Of a stretch of 34,791 bases of DNA, positions 15,843 through 24,588 are shown piece by piece (within the stretch, counting starts at the first letter, position 1; every line of letters begins with the position of its first letter). Source of the DNA: Halieaceae bacterium (lineage in GTDB: Bacteria; Pseudomonadota; Gammaproteobacteria; Pseudomonadales; Halieaceae). Under the pieces are notes generated by a model. The model was not told the origin of the DNA. It worked only from the letters and a program-made list of their open reading frames with translations, and did no database searches. The position numbers were made by a program, and so were the translations under genes. Location: assembly GCA_028282105.1 (NCBI GenBank), contig JANQIO010000118.1:1-34791 (forward strand), in the 5' to 3' direction.

Positions 15843-17237
15843 ATGCGTGCACCAGCGATAGCCCTGGCGATGATGGGGCTGATGGCGTGTAGCCAGGATG
15901 CTCCAGAGCCTTCGCACACCGAATCCGACGCGCCGGCAATGACGATTGTCGAGCGCATCGAGGCCGCGGAAGCGGCGGGAGAGTCCTTCGAATTTGCCAG
16001 CCAGCTCGACCAGATTGCGGCTGAGTATGTGCGCCTGGCGTTGCTGTTCGGCACCATCGATCCCAACTACGTGGATGCCTACCACGGCCCCGCCAGTTGG
16101 CGGCAGGCGGCGGTCGCCGCCTCCACAGAGCTGGAGGACGCGCCGCAGGAACGACTGTTTGTGATCGGCGCCGAGATCGATCGGCTGATTCAGGCCATAG
16201 ACGACCTGGAATTCGATGACGACGCTGAAGCCTTCCGGGCTGTGCAGCTATTGAAAACCGTGCGCGCGCTGGCGGTGCGCTTCAACGTGGTCGCCGGCAA
16301 ACCGGTCAGCTTTGACGAGGAAGTGGCCGGCATCTACGACGTCGCGCCACCCAGCTATGACCTGTCCCAGTACGACACCGTGCTGGCCGAAATCGACGCC
16401 CTGCTGCCTGGCGAGGGCTCCACCGCGGAGCGGGTCGATGCCTTCCGCAACTCCCTGGCAATCCCTTCGGACAAGCTGCAGGCCGTGTTTGATCGCGCCA
16501 TCGCCGAATGTCGCGCCCGCACCGCTGCGCACTTTGCCCTGCCGGAGGCTGAGCATTTCCGGATGGAGTTTGTGAATGACAAGCCCTGGTCGGGCTACAA
16601 CTACTACCAGGGCGGCTTTGAAAGCCTCATCCAGATCAATACCGATTTTCCGATCATCATCGACCGCGCCGTGGACCTTGGCTGCCATGAAGGCTACCCG
16701 GGCCACCATGTCTGGAACCTGTTTATCGAAGAGGAACTGGTCAACACCCGCGGCTGGATCGAGTACACCTTGAATCCCCTGTTCGGTCCCTTTGGCCCGA
16801 TGGCCGAGGGCTCCGGCAACTACGGTATCAAGCTGGCGTTCCCCGGTGACGAGAAGATCAACTTCGAACGCGAGGTCTTGTTCCCCATGGCGGGGCTGGA
16901 CCCGGCGCTGGCCGATAAACTGGATGCTCTCAACGCGCTGACGGGCAAGCTGTCCCACGCTACCAACGAGGTGTCCCGACGCTACCTGGACGGTGAGCTG
17001 GGTCGCGAAGATGCTGCCGTCATGATGCAAAAGTACTACCTGGCCAGTGCCGAGAAGTCTGCCCAGCGCCTGCGTTTTGTCGACGCCTACCGGGCCTACG
17101 TCATCAACTACAACATTGGCCAGGATATCGTGCGGGCCTATGTGGAGGCTGGTGACGACCCCTGGGCGCGCTTCCGGCGCATTCTTACTGCGCCGTTGAC
17201 AGCCTCGGATATCCAGGAGGATGTAGCCGCGCGCTAG
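15843..17237 (+). CDS. DUF885-family lipoprotein, putative zinc-peptidase-like
   Basis: A 464-aa protein of the DUF885 family. The N-terminus MRAPAIALAMMGLMACSQD carries a lipobox (LMAC, C16). The hallmark is CHEGYPGHH at residues 281-289: the HE..(P)GHH motif of DUF885, which is thought to bind a metal ion much like HExxH peptidases. Upstream PWSGYNYYQGGFESLIQIN, and downstream LVNTRGWIEYTLNPLFGP and EGSGNYGIKLAFP are further family segments. Helix-rich ends (SHATNEVSRRYLDGELG) close the fold. The length is slightly shorter than typical (about 550-600 aa). AGGGAAA ten bases upstream of the ATG is the ribosome-binding site. The stop codon overlaps the stop of the convergent Gfo/Idh gene in a shared CTAG. 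Peptidase activity is presumed from the family, not proven. Confidence 0.85.
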   Translation: MRAPAIALAMMGLMACSQDAPEPSHTESDAPAMTIVERIEAAEAAGESFEFASQLDQIAAEYVRLALLFGTIDPNYVDAYHGPASWRQAAVAASTELEDAPQERLFVIGAEIDRLIQAIDDLEFDDDAEAFRAVQLLKTVRALAVRFNVVAGKPVSFDEEVAGIYDVAPPSYDLSQYDTVLAEIDALLPGEGSTAERVDAFRNSLAIPSDKLQAVFDRAIAECRARTAAHFALPEAEHFRMEFVNDKPWSGYNYYQGGFESLIQINTDFPIIIDRAVDLGCHEGYPGHHVWNLFIEEELVNTRGWIEYTLNPLFGPFGPMAEGSGNYGIKLAFPGDEKINFEREVLFPMAGLDPALADKLDALNALTGKLSHATNEVSRRYLDGELGREDAAVMMQKYYLASAEKSAQRLRFVDAYRAYVINYNIGQDIVRAYVEAGDDPWARFRRILTAPLTASDIQEDVAAR

Positions 17238-18331
17238 CCCTCATTGGCCAGCGCGCTGGCCCAGGCCGCATCCAGCCAGGCCTGGGTGCGCTCGCTGGCG
17301 CGCATCCACTGTTCGCGCATCGAGGTATCGCTGATAGCGCTGCCGAAATCCTCAAACATCAGCGCCGCGCCGGGCAGTGCTGAGGAAATCGAGAGGCTGT
17401 CCTTTTTTGCCGATGGCCCCCAGCCGCCGCCACTAAGGACGAAGTCAGCAGAACCGTCCGGGTTTTGAGACAGGAAGTTGTCAATATGGATGACGGCCTC
17501 CGGGCCAGTAATACGCAGGTCCATCACCACCGCCCCGGAGTCGAAGCCACAGTTCCAGGTAGACGTGGCGCCATTGGAGAATTGCAACACGCCGCTGCCG
17601 CTGATCGCCGCGCCGGTTTGCTTATCCCGCCGCAGGTAGGCACTGGCCTCCACCAGCTCCACGTCTGCGGGCAGGTATTCAACGGCGGCGCGCATGTTGT
17701 ACCAGCCGGCATCACCGATGGCGCCCATCGGTTCCAGCACGGTATTGAAACGGATGTTGCCCCGGTCCCTGAGCTTGAACTGGAAGGCCGACGCCACCGA
17801 CCAGGGATTGAGGCGCCTGGCCTTGATGTCCAGGGTGCGGGGGTGGTGCACGAAGTGGGTGCCGTCCATGAAGGCGACATCGTTCTTGCGGCAGGCGGCC
17901 ATGATGCGCCGGGCCGATGCCTGGCTGGCGAGAGGCTTCTCGCATAGCACGTGCTTACCCTTGCCAGCGGCATCGATGCAGATCTCTTCCTTGACGCTGG
18001 TGGGTGTTGCCACATAGATCGCATCCACCCGGTCCGACGCCGCCATGTCCGCCCACGAGTCGAAGGTCGCTGCGACCTCGTGCCTGGCGGCGTACTGGCG
18101 CGCGGTCTCCATGCGGCGGCTGGAGACCGCGGCAAGCCTGGCATTGCCAGCCAGCTTGATCATCCCGGCCATGGAGTTGGCGATACCGCCGGTGCCAACC
18201 ACGCCCCAGCGCACCTCGCGCGGCTGCGCCGCCGCCGTACTCGAGCCCAGCACACCCAGGCTCGGTGCTGCGCTGACCAGCGCTGCGCTGGCGGTGGTTT
18301 TCAGGAATTGGCGGCGTGTGGTGTCGTTCAT
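17234..18331 (-). CDS. Tat-exported Gfo/Idh/MocA oxidoreductase
   Basis: A 365-aa NAD(P)-dependent sugar-oxidoreductase-family protein with a twin-arginine signal, TTRRQFLKTTASAA, cleaved near STAAAQ. The Rossmann motif GVVGTGGIA spans residues 43-51 and the catalytic EKP is at 131-133 (VLCEKPLA). DAGWYNMRAA supplies the expected Asp in the C-terminal domain (D..G.Y). Tat export means the folded protein with its cofactor works in the periplasm, as for glucose-fructose oxidoreductase of Zymomonas, where a tightly bound nucleotide is recycled. The substrate is unknown, probably a sugar or glycosylated compound. Convergent with the DUF885 gene (4-bp stop overlap) and divergent from the cupin gene, 152 bp apart. 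Confidence 0.92.
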   Translation of the reverse strand: MNDTTRRQFLKTTASAALVSAAPSLGVLGSSTAAAQPREVRWGVVGTGGIANSMAGMIKLAGNARLAAVSSRRMETARQYAARHEVAATFDSWADMAASDRVDAIYVATPTSVKEEICIDAAGKGKHVLCEKPLASQASARRIMAACRKNDVAFMDGTHFVHHPRTLDIKARRLNPWSVASAFQFKLRDRGNIRFNTVLEPMGAIGDAGWYNMRAAVEYLPADVELVEASAYLRRDKQTGAAISGSGVLQFSNGATSTWNCGFDSGAVVMDLRITGPEAVIHIDNFLSQNPDGSADFVLSGGGWGPSAKKDSLSISSALPGAALMFEDFGSAISDTSMREQWMRASERTQAWLDAAWASALANEG

Positions 18332-18483
18332 GGGGCTTCTCCCGGGTCTGATTGGAAACCGCGCTCAGATACCCAGTATAGGACTTGAACCAGCCGGGCA
18401 TATTTTCCCCGGGTGCCTGTCGGGGGGCGCAGGTCGTGGTATACACACTCCCTGATTTCATCCAGCGAGCGGTGGAGAGCCCC

Positions 18484-18930
18484 ATGACCAATCCCCTGGC
18501 AGTACACATCGGCAATGATGATCTGCCCTTCGTTGATATCGGCGACGGCAGCCAACTCAAGGTGCTGCAGGTGCGGCCCAAGGAAGGACTGTGGATCATC
18601 GAGAACATCTTTATGGCGGGTTACGAGGTGGACACCCACAAACACACCGGCCCGGTATTCGGCTACACCCAGTCCGGCGCCTGGAAGTACAAGGAATACG
18701 ACGACGTGAACCGGGCCGGTTCGTTCTTGTATGAACCCGCCGGGTCTGTGCATACCCTCACCTGCATCGAGGACAACACCCGCGTCTGGTTCCAGATGTA
18801 CGGCTCCAACATCAATCTCGATGCGGATGGCAATATCACCTCGGTGATAGACGGCGCCACCACCCTGGAGTTCTACCTCGCCATGTGCGCCGAAATGGGC
18901 CAGCCCAACCCGCCGGTCATCGTCGACTAG
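18484..18930 (+). CDS. Cupin dioxygenase-like protein (dihydroxyacetophenone/acetylacetone dioxygenase type)
   Basis: A 148-aa single-domain cupin. Likely metal ligands are H52 and H54 (VDTHKHTGPVFGYTQSG, cupin motif 1) and H90 (YEPAGSVHTL, motif 2), a three-histidine pattern like acetylacetone dioxygenase Dke1 and 2,4'-dihydroxyacetophenone dioxygenase, which cleave C-C bonds next to keto groups using Fe(II) and O2. GGAGAG about 7 bases ahead of the ATG at 18484 decides the start; an ATG at 18385 would add 33 residues without a similar site or conservation. The P450 gene follows 6 bp after the stop, so the two are one operon and may act on the same keto- or ring-containing compound. Function by family resemblance only; a ChrR-like non-enzymatic cupin is the alternative. 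Confidence 0.82.
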   Translation: MTNPLAVHIGNDDLPFVDIGDGSQLKVLQVRPKEGLWIIENIFMAGYEVDTHKHTGPVFGYTQSGAWKYKEYDDVNRAGSFLYEPAGSVHTLTCIEDNTRVWFQMYGSNINLDADGNITSVIDGATTLEFYLAMCAEMGQPNPPVIVD

Positions 18931-18936
18931 GGCCCC

Positions 18937-20139
18937 GTGGAGATCGATGTCTACAGCCCCGACAGCTATACCCGGGGCATCCCCCACCAGCAGTTTGCCT
19001 GGTTGCGCGCCAATGACCCGGTGCATTGGCAGCAGCACCCGGAGGGCTATGGCTACTGGGTGCTGAGCCGGCACGCAGACGTGCTGCAGGTGTCTCGCGA
19101 CTTCAAGACCTTTTCTGCCGAGCGCGGCTTTGTCATGGCGGATGACCTGCCCGACGACATTCTGGAGATGGCGCGCAACCAGCTGCTGGGCATGGACCCG
19201 CCCCGGCACGGGCCCCTGCGCCGCGCTGTGATCACGCGCTTTACCTCCCGCATGCTGGCGGCCCTGGAGCCGCGGGTGCGGGAGATCGCCGGCCGGGTAG
19301 TGGCTCAGATTACCGAGCCCACGGAGGTCAACTTTGTGGAGAGCCTGGCCGGCGATCTGCCAACCGCCGTGATCTGTTCGATGCTGGAGATTCCCGAGGA
19401 CATGTGGGGGCAAATCCGCCGCTGGTCCGATCTGCAAACCTCCAGCAGCGACCCCGACCTGGGCGGCAGCATGGAAGAGGTGAATCAGGCCACCGTGGAG
19501 ATGGGCACCTACGGTTTCGAACTGGCCATGGCGCGCAAGGACGCCGGCGGCGACGATCTGATCTCACTGCTGATCAACCAGGAGGTGGAGGGCCACCAGG
19601 TGTCGGAGATGGAGTTCGCCTCCCTGTTTGTGCAGCTTACCGTGGCCGGCAACGAGACGACACGCGGGTTGATTTCCAGTGGCATGCACGAGCTGCTGGC
19701 GCGGCCCGAGCTGCTGGCGCAGCTGCGCGCCGAGCCGGCGCTGCTGCCGCTGGCGGTTGAGGAAATGTTGCGCTGGACCTGTCCGCTGCACTACTTTCGT
19801 CGCACCGCCACCCGGGATGCCGAAGTTGGCGGGCAGGCCATCCGCGAGGGGGACAGGGTGGTGATGTTGTACAGCTCGGCGAACTTCGACGAGGCGGTGT
19901 TTGACGACCCGCTCCACTTCAACATTCAGCGTGACCCCAATCCGCACCTGGCGTTTGGCCACGGGATTCACCTGTGCCTGGGCGCCAACCTGGCTCGCCT
20001 CGAGGCGCGCGTGTTCTTCGAGGAGTTTTTCCGCGCGTTCAGCAGCATAGAATCCGCCGGCGAACCGGTGTTTATCCGCTCCAATCTAATCCACGGTTTC
20101 AAGGACATGCCGGTTCGCCTGACGCCGACCTCCGCCTGA
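18937..20139 (+). CDS. Cytochrome P450
   Basis: A 400-aa soluble bacterial P450. The I-helix motif AGNETTRG begins at A237 (oxygen activation), the K-helix ExxR is in EEMLRWTCPLHYFRR, and the haem loop FGHGIHLCLGANLARLE has the axial thiolate C347. The N-terminal VYSPDSYTRGIPHQQFAWLR and LGMDPPRHGPLRRAV resemble the sterol/terpenoid-hydroxylating CYP125/CYP142-like group, so a steroid, terpenoid or branched side chain is a fair guess, not more. Start is a GTG at 18937, six bases after the cupin stop and with no room for a separate promoter, implying translational coupling. No ferredoxin or ferredoxin reductase gene is in the window, so electron donors must be encoded elsewhere. Confidence 0.95.
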   Translation: MEIDVYSPDSYTRGIPHQQFAWLRANDPVHWQQHPEGYGYWVLSRHADVLQVSRDFKTFSAERGFVMADDLPDDILEMARNQLLGMDPPRHGPLRRAVITRFTSRMLAALEPRVREIAGRVVAQITEPTEVNFVESLAGDLPTAVICSMLEIPEDMWGQIRRWSDLQTSSSDPDLGGSMEEVNQATVEMGTYGFELAMARKDAGGDDLISLLINQEVEGHQVSEMEFASLFVQLTVAGNETTRGLISSGMHELLARPELLAQLRAEPALLPLAVEEMLRWTCPLHYFRRTATRDAEVGGQAIREGDRVVMLYSSANFDEAVFDDPLHFNIQRDPNPHLAFGHGIHLCLGANLARLEARVFFEEFFRAFSSIESAGEPVFIRSNLIHGFKDMPVRLTPTSA

Positions 20140-20487
20140 GCAATCTTGCAATAGTCGTGGCTTCGACTACTTTCAGATAACGCAGGTGAAAAATGTAAGC
20201 GGCCCTGCACAAGACACACCGTTCTCTCAAGGGAATGCAAAAAAGCAGTACCGGCGCGCCACTACCACTGGCCGAACCCGGTACAGACGGCTTAAAAAGT
20301 CGTCGATGGCGGCTGGAAGCCGACGGTGTTACTTGTCAGGGGGCTGGCCTTGAGCGCAGCTAATGTGCGCCTGGCTGGCTTTCACGAAGGCAAAATTCTA
20401 TTTGCTGGCTACGTGCGCTGCCCCTAGTGAACCTGCCTACTCGCCTGTTGGTTGATCAAGAGATCGTTCAACTCAGGGGAGCACGAC
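20140..20487 (+). other. Intergenic leader region with several hairpins
   Basis: This 348-bp gap between the P450 gene and the large protease gene has no credible gene. It contains a series of short perfect inverted repeats: GTACCGG/CCGGTAC (20248-20284), CGGCT/AGCCG (20310-20322), GCGCA/TGCGC (20354-20370) and GCAAA/TTTGC (20390-20405). Some may terminate the P450 transcript, others may form a structured 5' leader. I do not recognise a known riboswitch, and no convincing -35/-10 pair was assigned. Confidence 0.4.
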
Positions 20488-23400
20488 ATGAATCCTATCT
20501 CATCACGACCACGGTCGCGGTTGTCCGCCCTGGCGGGCGGCCTGCTCGCATGCACTGCGCTGTGCGCGGCTGCGTCTGACCGCCTCGACCAGCGCGCGCT
20601 TTACCAGCCGCCGCTGGACACGCTTTCAACACTCAAGCTCGATACACCGATTCAACTGGATCAGGCCTTCAGGCCCGGCGACCTGTCGACGCTGGATGCC
20701 TCGCTGATTGGCGCCAGCGGACGCCAGCGGGTCATCGTGCGCCTGAAGACGCCGGCCACCGGCAGCCTCGGTGATGTCGACGGCTTCTCCCGTCGCGACC
20801 GCAGGAACCAGATCGAGTTCGAGCAATACGACTTTGTGTACCGCTGCCAGTCCGAGCACGCCTCTATCCGCGAGCTGGGCCGCGTTCAGCACGTCCTCAA
20901 TGCGGTATTCCTCGATGTGCCCGCCGAGGCGCTGCAGGGTATTGCCCGCGATCCCATGGTGGAGCGGGTGGCGCCGGTAGGGCACTACAAGCTCAATCTC
21001 GAGGAGACGGTGCCCTATGTAGGGGCCGCCGCCGGGCAGGCCAGCGGCTTTGATGGCAGCGGCGTCAGCGTCGCCGTACTCGACAGTGGTGTGGACTATA
21101 CCCACGCTGACCTGGGCGGTTCCGGTGATCCCGCTGACTACATCGCAAACGACGGTACCATCATCGAACCGGACACTTTCCCAACCGACAAGGTGGTGGA
21201 CGGTTTCGACTTTCTCGGTAACGTCTGGCCCACGGGTCCCGGGGGGTTTGATGACCCGCCCCTGCAAGATCCCGACCCGCTCGACGACCTGGCGCTGGAG
21301 CCGAACGCCTTTGCCGGCCACGGTACCCACGTGGCGGACATCATTGGCGGCGTGAACGGCGTTGCACCGGGCGCCGATATCTTCGCGGTGAAGGTCTGCT
21401 CCTCACTGACGCCCAGTTGCAATGGCATCTCGCTGATTCTGGGCATGGAGTTCTCGGTCGACCCCAACGGGGACGGTGATACCGACGACCGGGTGGACAT
21501 CATCAACCTGTCGCTGGGCGCCGACTACGGCCAGCCCTTTGACGATGACCTGTCCGCCGCCGTCGACAACGCCAGCGCGCTGGGCACCTTCACCGTATCC
21601 TCCGCGGGTAACTGTGGTGATTTCCCCTACTGCACGGGCACACCCTCTTCGGCGCCAACGGCCCTCTCAGTAGCACAGACCAATGTGCCTTCGGCCACGG
21701 CCTTTGCCATGAATGTGGTGGAGCCGGCGGCGGATGCGGGGCTCTACCAGGCAGTGAAGTACGCCTGGACGCCAGACCCCACGGAAACCATCTCCGGCCT
21801 GGTGCAGTACGGTGACACCGACGGTGACAATCTGCTGGGTTGCGAAGCATTTGATGGCGACCTGACCGATATGATTGTCGCGGTCGATCGCGGTGTGTGT
21901 AACTTCAGTCTGAAGATGCAGAACATCGAGGCGGCCGGCGGCAAGCTGGGAATTGTTATGCTGGTAGCCCCCGGCGCGCCATTCTCTGGCGCTTTTGGCG
22001 GCGGTGTCCCGGTCACCATCCCCGGCTTCAATATCAGCCAGGTGGATGGCGATATTCTCCGTACCGGCAACGCGGTCGTGGCGTTTGGGCCCGAGTTCAG
22101 TGCCCCGCTGGTGGGCAGCACGGTCAGCTCCACGGCTCGAGGCCCGGACCTGTCCTTCAATGGCATCAAACCGGAAATCGGTGCCCCGGGCGCTTCTGTG
22201 TCCGCGGAAGTGGCCACCGGCACGGCGCGTACGCCCTTTGGCGGCACCTCCGGCGCCAGCCCCATGGTGGCGGGCGCGGCAGCCCTGCTACAGGAAGCCT
22301 GCCGCGCCGGTAGCGGCAAGAGCGACAAGAGCCGGAAAAGCAAAAAGAGCAAGAAGAGCAAAAAGAGCGACAAGAGTCGCAAGGGCAAGAAGTCAAAAGG
22401 CTGTTCGCCACTGGAGCTGAAGGCGGCGTTAATGAACAACGCCTTCCGCGACATTGTCAGCGATACCACCGGTGAGCTCGCAGAGATCACCCGTATTGGC
22501 GCTGGCGAGCTGCGGGTGGATGCAGCGGCCGAGGCAAGCTCTATTGCCTGGTCACCGGATGACGACCAGCCCTCGCTCAGCCTTGGTTTCGAGGATGTGG
22601 ACGAGCCGATTACGATCAGGCGCAAGGTTCGCATCAAGAACACGTCCAAACGCTCACAGCGGTTTACCTTCGAGCCGACCTTCCGCTACCTGGACGACGC
22701 CATGACCGGCGCTGTGCAGGTCGAGGTCAACAAGCGTCGTCTGCGTGTGCCTGCCGGCAAAAGCCGCTCGGTCAGGGTGAAATTCACCATTGATCCGACA
22801 TTGCTTGGCGGCAACCCGATGAGCTCCGGCCCGGAAGGTGGCAATCCCGCTTCGCTGACCGCAGCGGAATATGACGGCTACCTGCTGATTCACAGCTCGC
22901 GCGGTGACGAGGCGGCGCTGCCCTGGCACATTATCCCGCGCCAGGCGGCATCGGTGGCGCCGGATCGCCAGACTATCGAGCCAATACCGGGGAATCCCGG
23001 CGATGTTGTAGACAGCATAGGACTGGTGAACGATGGGGCGGGCGTGGCCCAGAATGACGCTTACACGCTGGTGGGACTCAGTGATGAGATGCCCCGCGGA
23101 GAGCGTGGCGCGCAAATGCCGATGCCGGACTTGCGTTCAGTGGGCGTGACGACCATTCCGGTGGGTCCCGGCTTTTGTTCGGCCAACCCCTCCTTCCTGT
23201 GGGCCTTTGCGGTCAACACCTGGGATCGGCAGAGTCACCTGCTTCCCGTCAGCCACCAGATCGACCTCGACACTGATCGTGATGGCACGGCGGACTTTAC
23301 AGTGCTGAACGCGCCGCTGTCGTTCTTCGGCGACGGATCGCTGAGTGATGCTCGCGAGGCTACGGGTGTGCTCGATCCTTCTGGCGGAGTGACGGTGTTC

Positions 23401-23895
23401 TTCCTGACTGAGCATGCCACCAATACCAACAATTCGGTTTTGCTGATTTGCGCAGAACAGATTGGGTTTAGCCAGGCTGACTTCTTCCGTCCGGTCGATA
23501 TCGCCGTGAATGCCGTGGATTTCTACAATGGCGGCCCCGGTGATGTCATCGAAGGTATCACCATCGCGCCACTCGGGGAGCAGTACCTCGGGGCCCCAAG
23601 CGGCGATCTGCCTTCCGGTGCTGCAGGTGCGCTTGATGTTATTGACTTTGGCGCTCTGCCAGACCTGTCGCCCGAGCTCGGTGTGATGCTGTTTACCAAC
23701 GGAACGCGCGGAGCCGGCGCTTACGGTGGAGCAACAGAGGATACCGAGGCACTGCTGTTCCTGCTGCCGGGTGTCGAGCCGCCGACCCCGCTGAGCGCGG
23801 AGGAGAAAGAGAAGAAAAAGAAAAAGAAGAAGCGCCGCGATGACGACGATGAAGATGATGAAGACGACGACGATGATGAGGACGATGACGGCTGA
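20488..23895 (+). CDS. Secreted S8 subtilase with PA domain, Lys/Ser insert and polyacidic tail
   Basis: A 1135-aa subtilisin-family serine protease. Signal peptide (LSALAGGLLACTALCAAA), an I9-like propeptide (about 60-170), then the catalytic triad D199 (VLDSGVDYTHADL), H278 (GHGTHVADI) and S588 (GTSGASPMVAGAAALL). A PA domain is inserted between His and Ser (about 430-540; VDRGVCNFSLKMQNIEAAGG). Directly after the Ser helix, residues 608-638 are an almost pure Lys/Ser/Arg tract, bracketed by C605 and C639, before the usual SPLELKAALMNNA. A fibronectin-III-like domain follows (about 695-780). The last residues are KEKKKKKKKRR (1107-1117) then 17 consecutive Asp/Glu (1118-1134). Start ATG at 20488 has GGGGA upstream; a TTG 36 bases earlier is in frame but less likely. 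It probably degrades extracellular protein. The charged segments are atypical for the family. Confidence 0.93.
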   Translation: MNPISSRPRSRLSALAGGLLACTALCAAASDRLDQRALYQPPLDTLSTLKLDTPIQLDQAFRPGDLSTLDASLIGASGRQRVIVRLKTPATGSLGDVDGFSRRDRRNQIEFEQYDFVYRCQSEHASIRELGRVQHVLNAVFLDVPAEALQGIARDPMVERVAPVGHYKLNLEETVPYVGAAAGQASGFDGSGVSVAVLDSGVDYTHADLGGSGDPADYIANDGTIIEPDTFPTDKVVDGFDFLGNVWPTGPGGFDDPPLQDPDPLDDLALEPNAFAGHGTHVADIIGGVNGVAPGADIFAVKVCSSLTPSCNGISLILGMEFSVDPNGDGDTDDRVDIINLSLGADYGQPFDDDLSAAVDNASALGTFTVSSAGNCGDFPYCTGTPSSAPTALSVAQTNVPSATAFAMNVVEPAADAGLYQAVKYAWTPDPTETISGLVQYGDTDGDNLLGCEAFDGDLTDMIVAVDRGVCNFSLKMQNIEAAGGKLGIVMLVAPGAPFSGAFGGGVPVTIPGFNISQVDGDILRTGNAVVAFGPEFSAPLVGSTVSSTARGPDLSFNGIKPEIGAPGASVSAEVATGTARTPFGGTSGASPMVAGAAALLQEACRAGSGKSDKSRKSKKSKKSKKSDKSRKGKKSKGCSPLELKAALMNNAFRDIVSDTTGELAEITRIGAGELRVDAAAEASSIAWSPDDDQPSLSLGFEDVDEPITIRRKVRIKNTSKRSQRFTFEPTFRYLDDAMTGAVQVEVNKRRLRVPAGKSRSVRVKFTIDPTLLGGNPMSSGPEGGNPASLTAAEYDGYLLIHSSRGDEAALPWHIIPRQAASVAPDRQTIEPIPGNPGDVVDSIGLVNDGAGVAQNDAYTLVGLSDEMPRGERGAQMPMPDLRSVGVTTIPVGPGFCSANPSFLWAFAVNTWDRQSHLLPVSHQIDLDTDRDGTADFTVLNAPLSFFGDGSLSDAREATGVLDPSGGVTVFFLTEHATNTNNSVLLICAEQIGFSQADFFRPVDIAVNAVDFYNGGPGDVIEGITIAPLGEQYLGAPSGDLPSGAAGALDVIDFGALPDLSPELGVMLFTNGTRGAGAYGGATEDTEALLFLLPGVEPPTPLSAEEKEKKKKKKKRRDDDDEDDEDDDDDEDDDG
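22312..22401 (+). repeat. Degenerate AAG/AGC codon repeat encoding the Lys/Ser tract
   Basis: A run of AAG, AAA, AGC and AGT codons giving repeated K-S, K-K-S and D-K-S-R units within the protease gene. Synonymous codons alternate (AAA/AAG), so the tract is not a simple uninterrupted microsatellite, and the frame continues into conserved sequence on both sides. Confidence 0.8.
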
Positions 23896-23920
23896 CACTT
23901 GGCCGACTCGATACCAGATA

Positions 23921-23944
23921 CGGGGCCCGCGGGCCCCGCTTTTA
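23921..23944 (+). terminator. Rho-independent terminator after the protease gene
   Basis: An 18-base perfect palindrome made of CGGGGCCCG and CGGGCCCCG, followed directly by CTTTTATTTC. It starts 25 bases after the protease stop, and the T-tract reaches the last codons of the convergent lipoprotein gene. Confidence 0.8.
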
Positions 23945-24400
23945 TTTCTTGGGATTTCCCCCTGGCGACTGCAGCGACATGCCGCGTTCACAAAGCATAA
24001 AGCCGCCACGCGCGCTTACCCGATAGTCCCAGCGATCTGAGCCGCGCTCGAATACCACCCGGTAGCCATCGATCAGCGCCTGGGTGTACATGCGGCCTGG
24101 CTCCGGGCAGCCCATGGCGCCGTTGGGCCACACCGTCGATTCGGCCAGCACCACGCTGGCATTGCTAACGCCACGTGCTGCGAGGTCCTCACGCAGTGTC
24201 TCCAGAACCGCCTCCGGCACTTCGCCAGTGACCGGGGCTTCCGGGCTGTCGACTCGCTGCAGCGGTTTCCGCTCCAGTGTCTCTTGCCGGGCTTCCAGGG
24301 CAGCCGCGGATTGGCGCTCCGTTGTAGGCGACTCATCGGCGCAGGCACCGAGTGCAATAGTCGTAAGCCAGGCCGCGAAAAACATCGTCTGCCTTTTCAT
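23942..24400 (-). CDS. Small lipoprotein of unknown function
   Basis: A 152-aa lipoprotein: signal peptide MKRQTMFFAAWLTTIALGAC with C20 in the lipobox (LGAC). A polar, Glu/Ala-rich linker (about 25-75) leads to a compact C-terminal domain. Its conserved-looking core is STVWPNGAMGCPEPGRMYTQ followed by ALIDGYRVVFERGSDRWDYRV and a final GGFMLCERG; the two cysteines (in GCPEPG and MLCE) could form a disulfide. This W-P-G-x-x-G-C-P-x-P-G ... Y-T-Q pattern recurs in uncharacterised bacterial lipoproteins as far as I can recall, with no known function. GGGGGAAG upstream of the ATG is the ribosome-binding site. It converges on the large secreted protease gene with the terminator between them. Confidence 0.72.
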   Translation of the reverse strand: MKRQTMFFAAWLTTIALGACADESPTTERQSAAALEARQETLERKPLQRVDSPEAPVTGEVPEAVLETLREDLAARGVSNASVVLAESTVWPNGAMGCPEPGRMYTQALIDGYRVVFERGSDRWDYRVSARGGFMLCERGMSLQSPGGNPKK

Positions 24401-24531
24401 AGTGCTTCCCCCCATGGACAACCTCATGGATAACCCTGACCCTATTCCTGCCGGTGGTGGACGTCCAGCCGTGGCGATAGCTATATGAACGCATAAGCCT
24501 GCGCCTGGTTGACCGGGTTGGGGAGCAAGGA

Positions 24532-24566
24532 AAGGGCCACGCCGTCGTGGAGACGGCATGGCCCTT
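24532..24566 (-). terminator. Terminator after the di-haem peroxidase gene
   Basis: A long stem: AAGGGCCA, one mismatch, GCCGTC, a 5-base loop, GACGGC, the mismatch, TGGCCCTT. On the minus strand it starts 23 bases after the peroxidase stop and runs into TTTCCTT. Stem length and position make termination of the peroxidase transcript likely. Confidence 0.75.
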
Positions 24567-24588
24567 GATCTTGAAACGGCGGATGCAG

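Noticed and set aside
18385-18483. Upstream ATG extending the cupin protein by 33 residues
   Set aside because: The extension is not cupin-like and has no ribosome-binding site, whereas GGAGAG precedes the ATG at 18484.
18328-19437. A 369-codon minus-strand frame across the cupin and P450 genes
   Set aside because: It crosses two well-supported plus-strand genes and their junction and has no conserved motif.
22312-22401. Lys/Ser tract as a frameshift artefact
   Set aside because: The frame flows into conserved subtilase sequence on both sides (GTSGASPMVAGAA before, SPLELKAALMNN after), so the tract is genuinely encoded.
22312-22401. Short-unit repeat as a CRISPR-like array
   Set aside because: Units are codon-sized, lie inside a coding frame and have no spacers.
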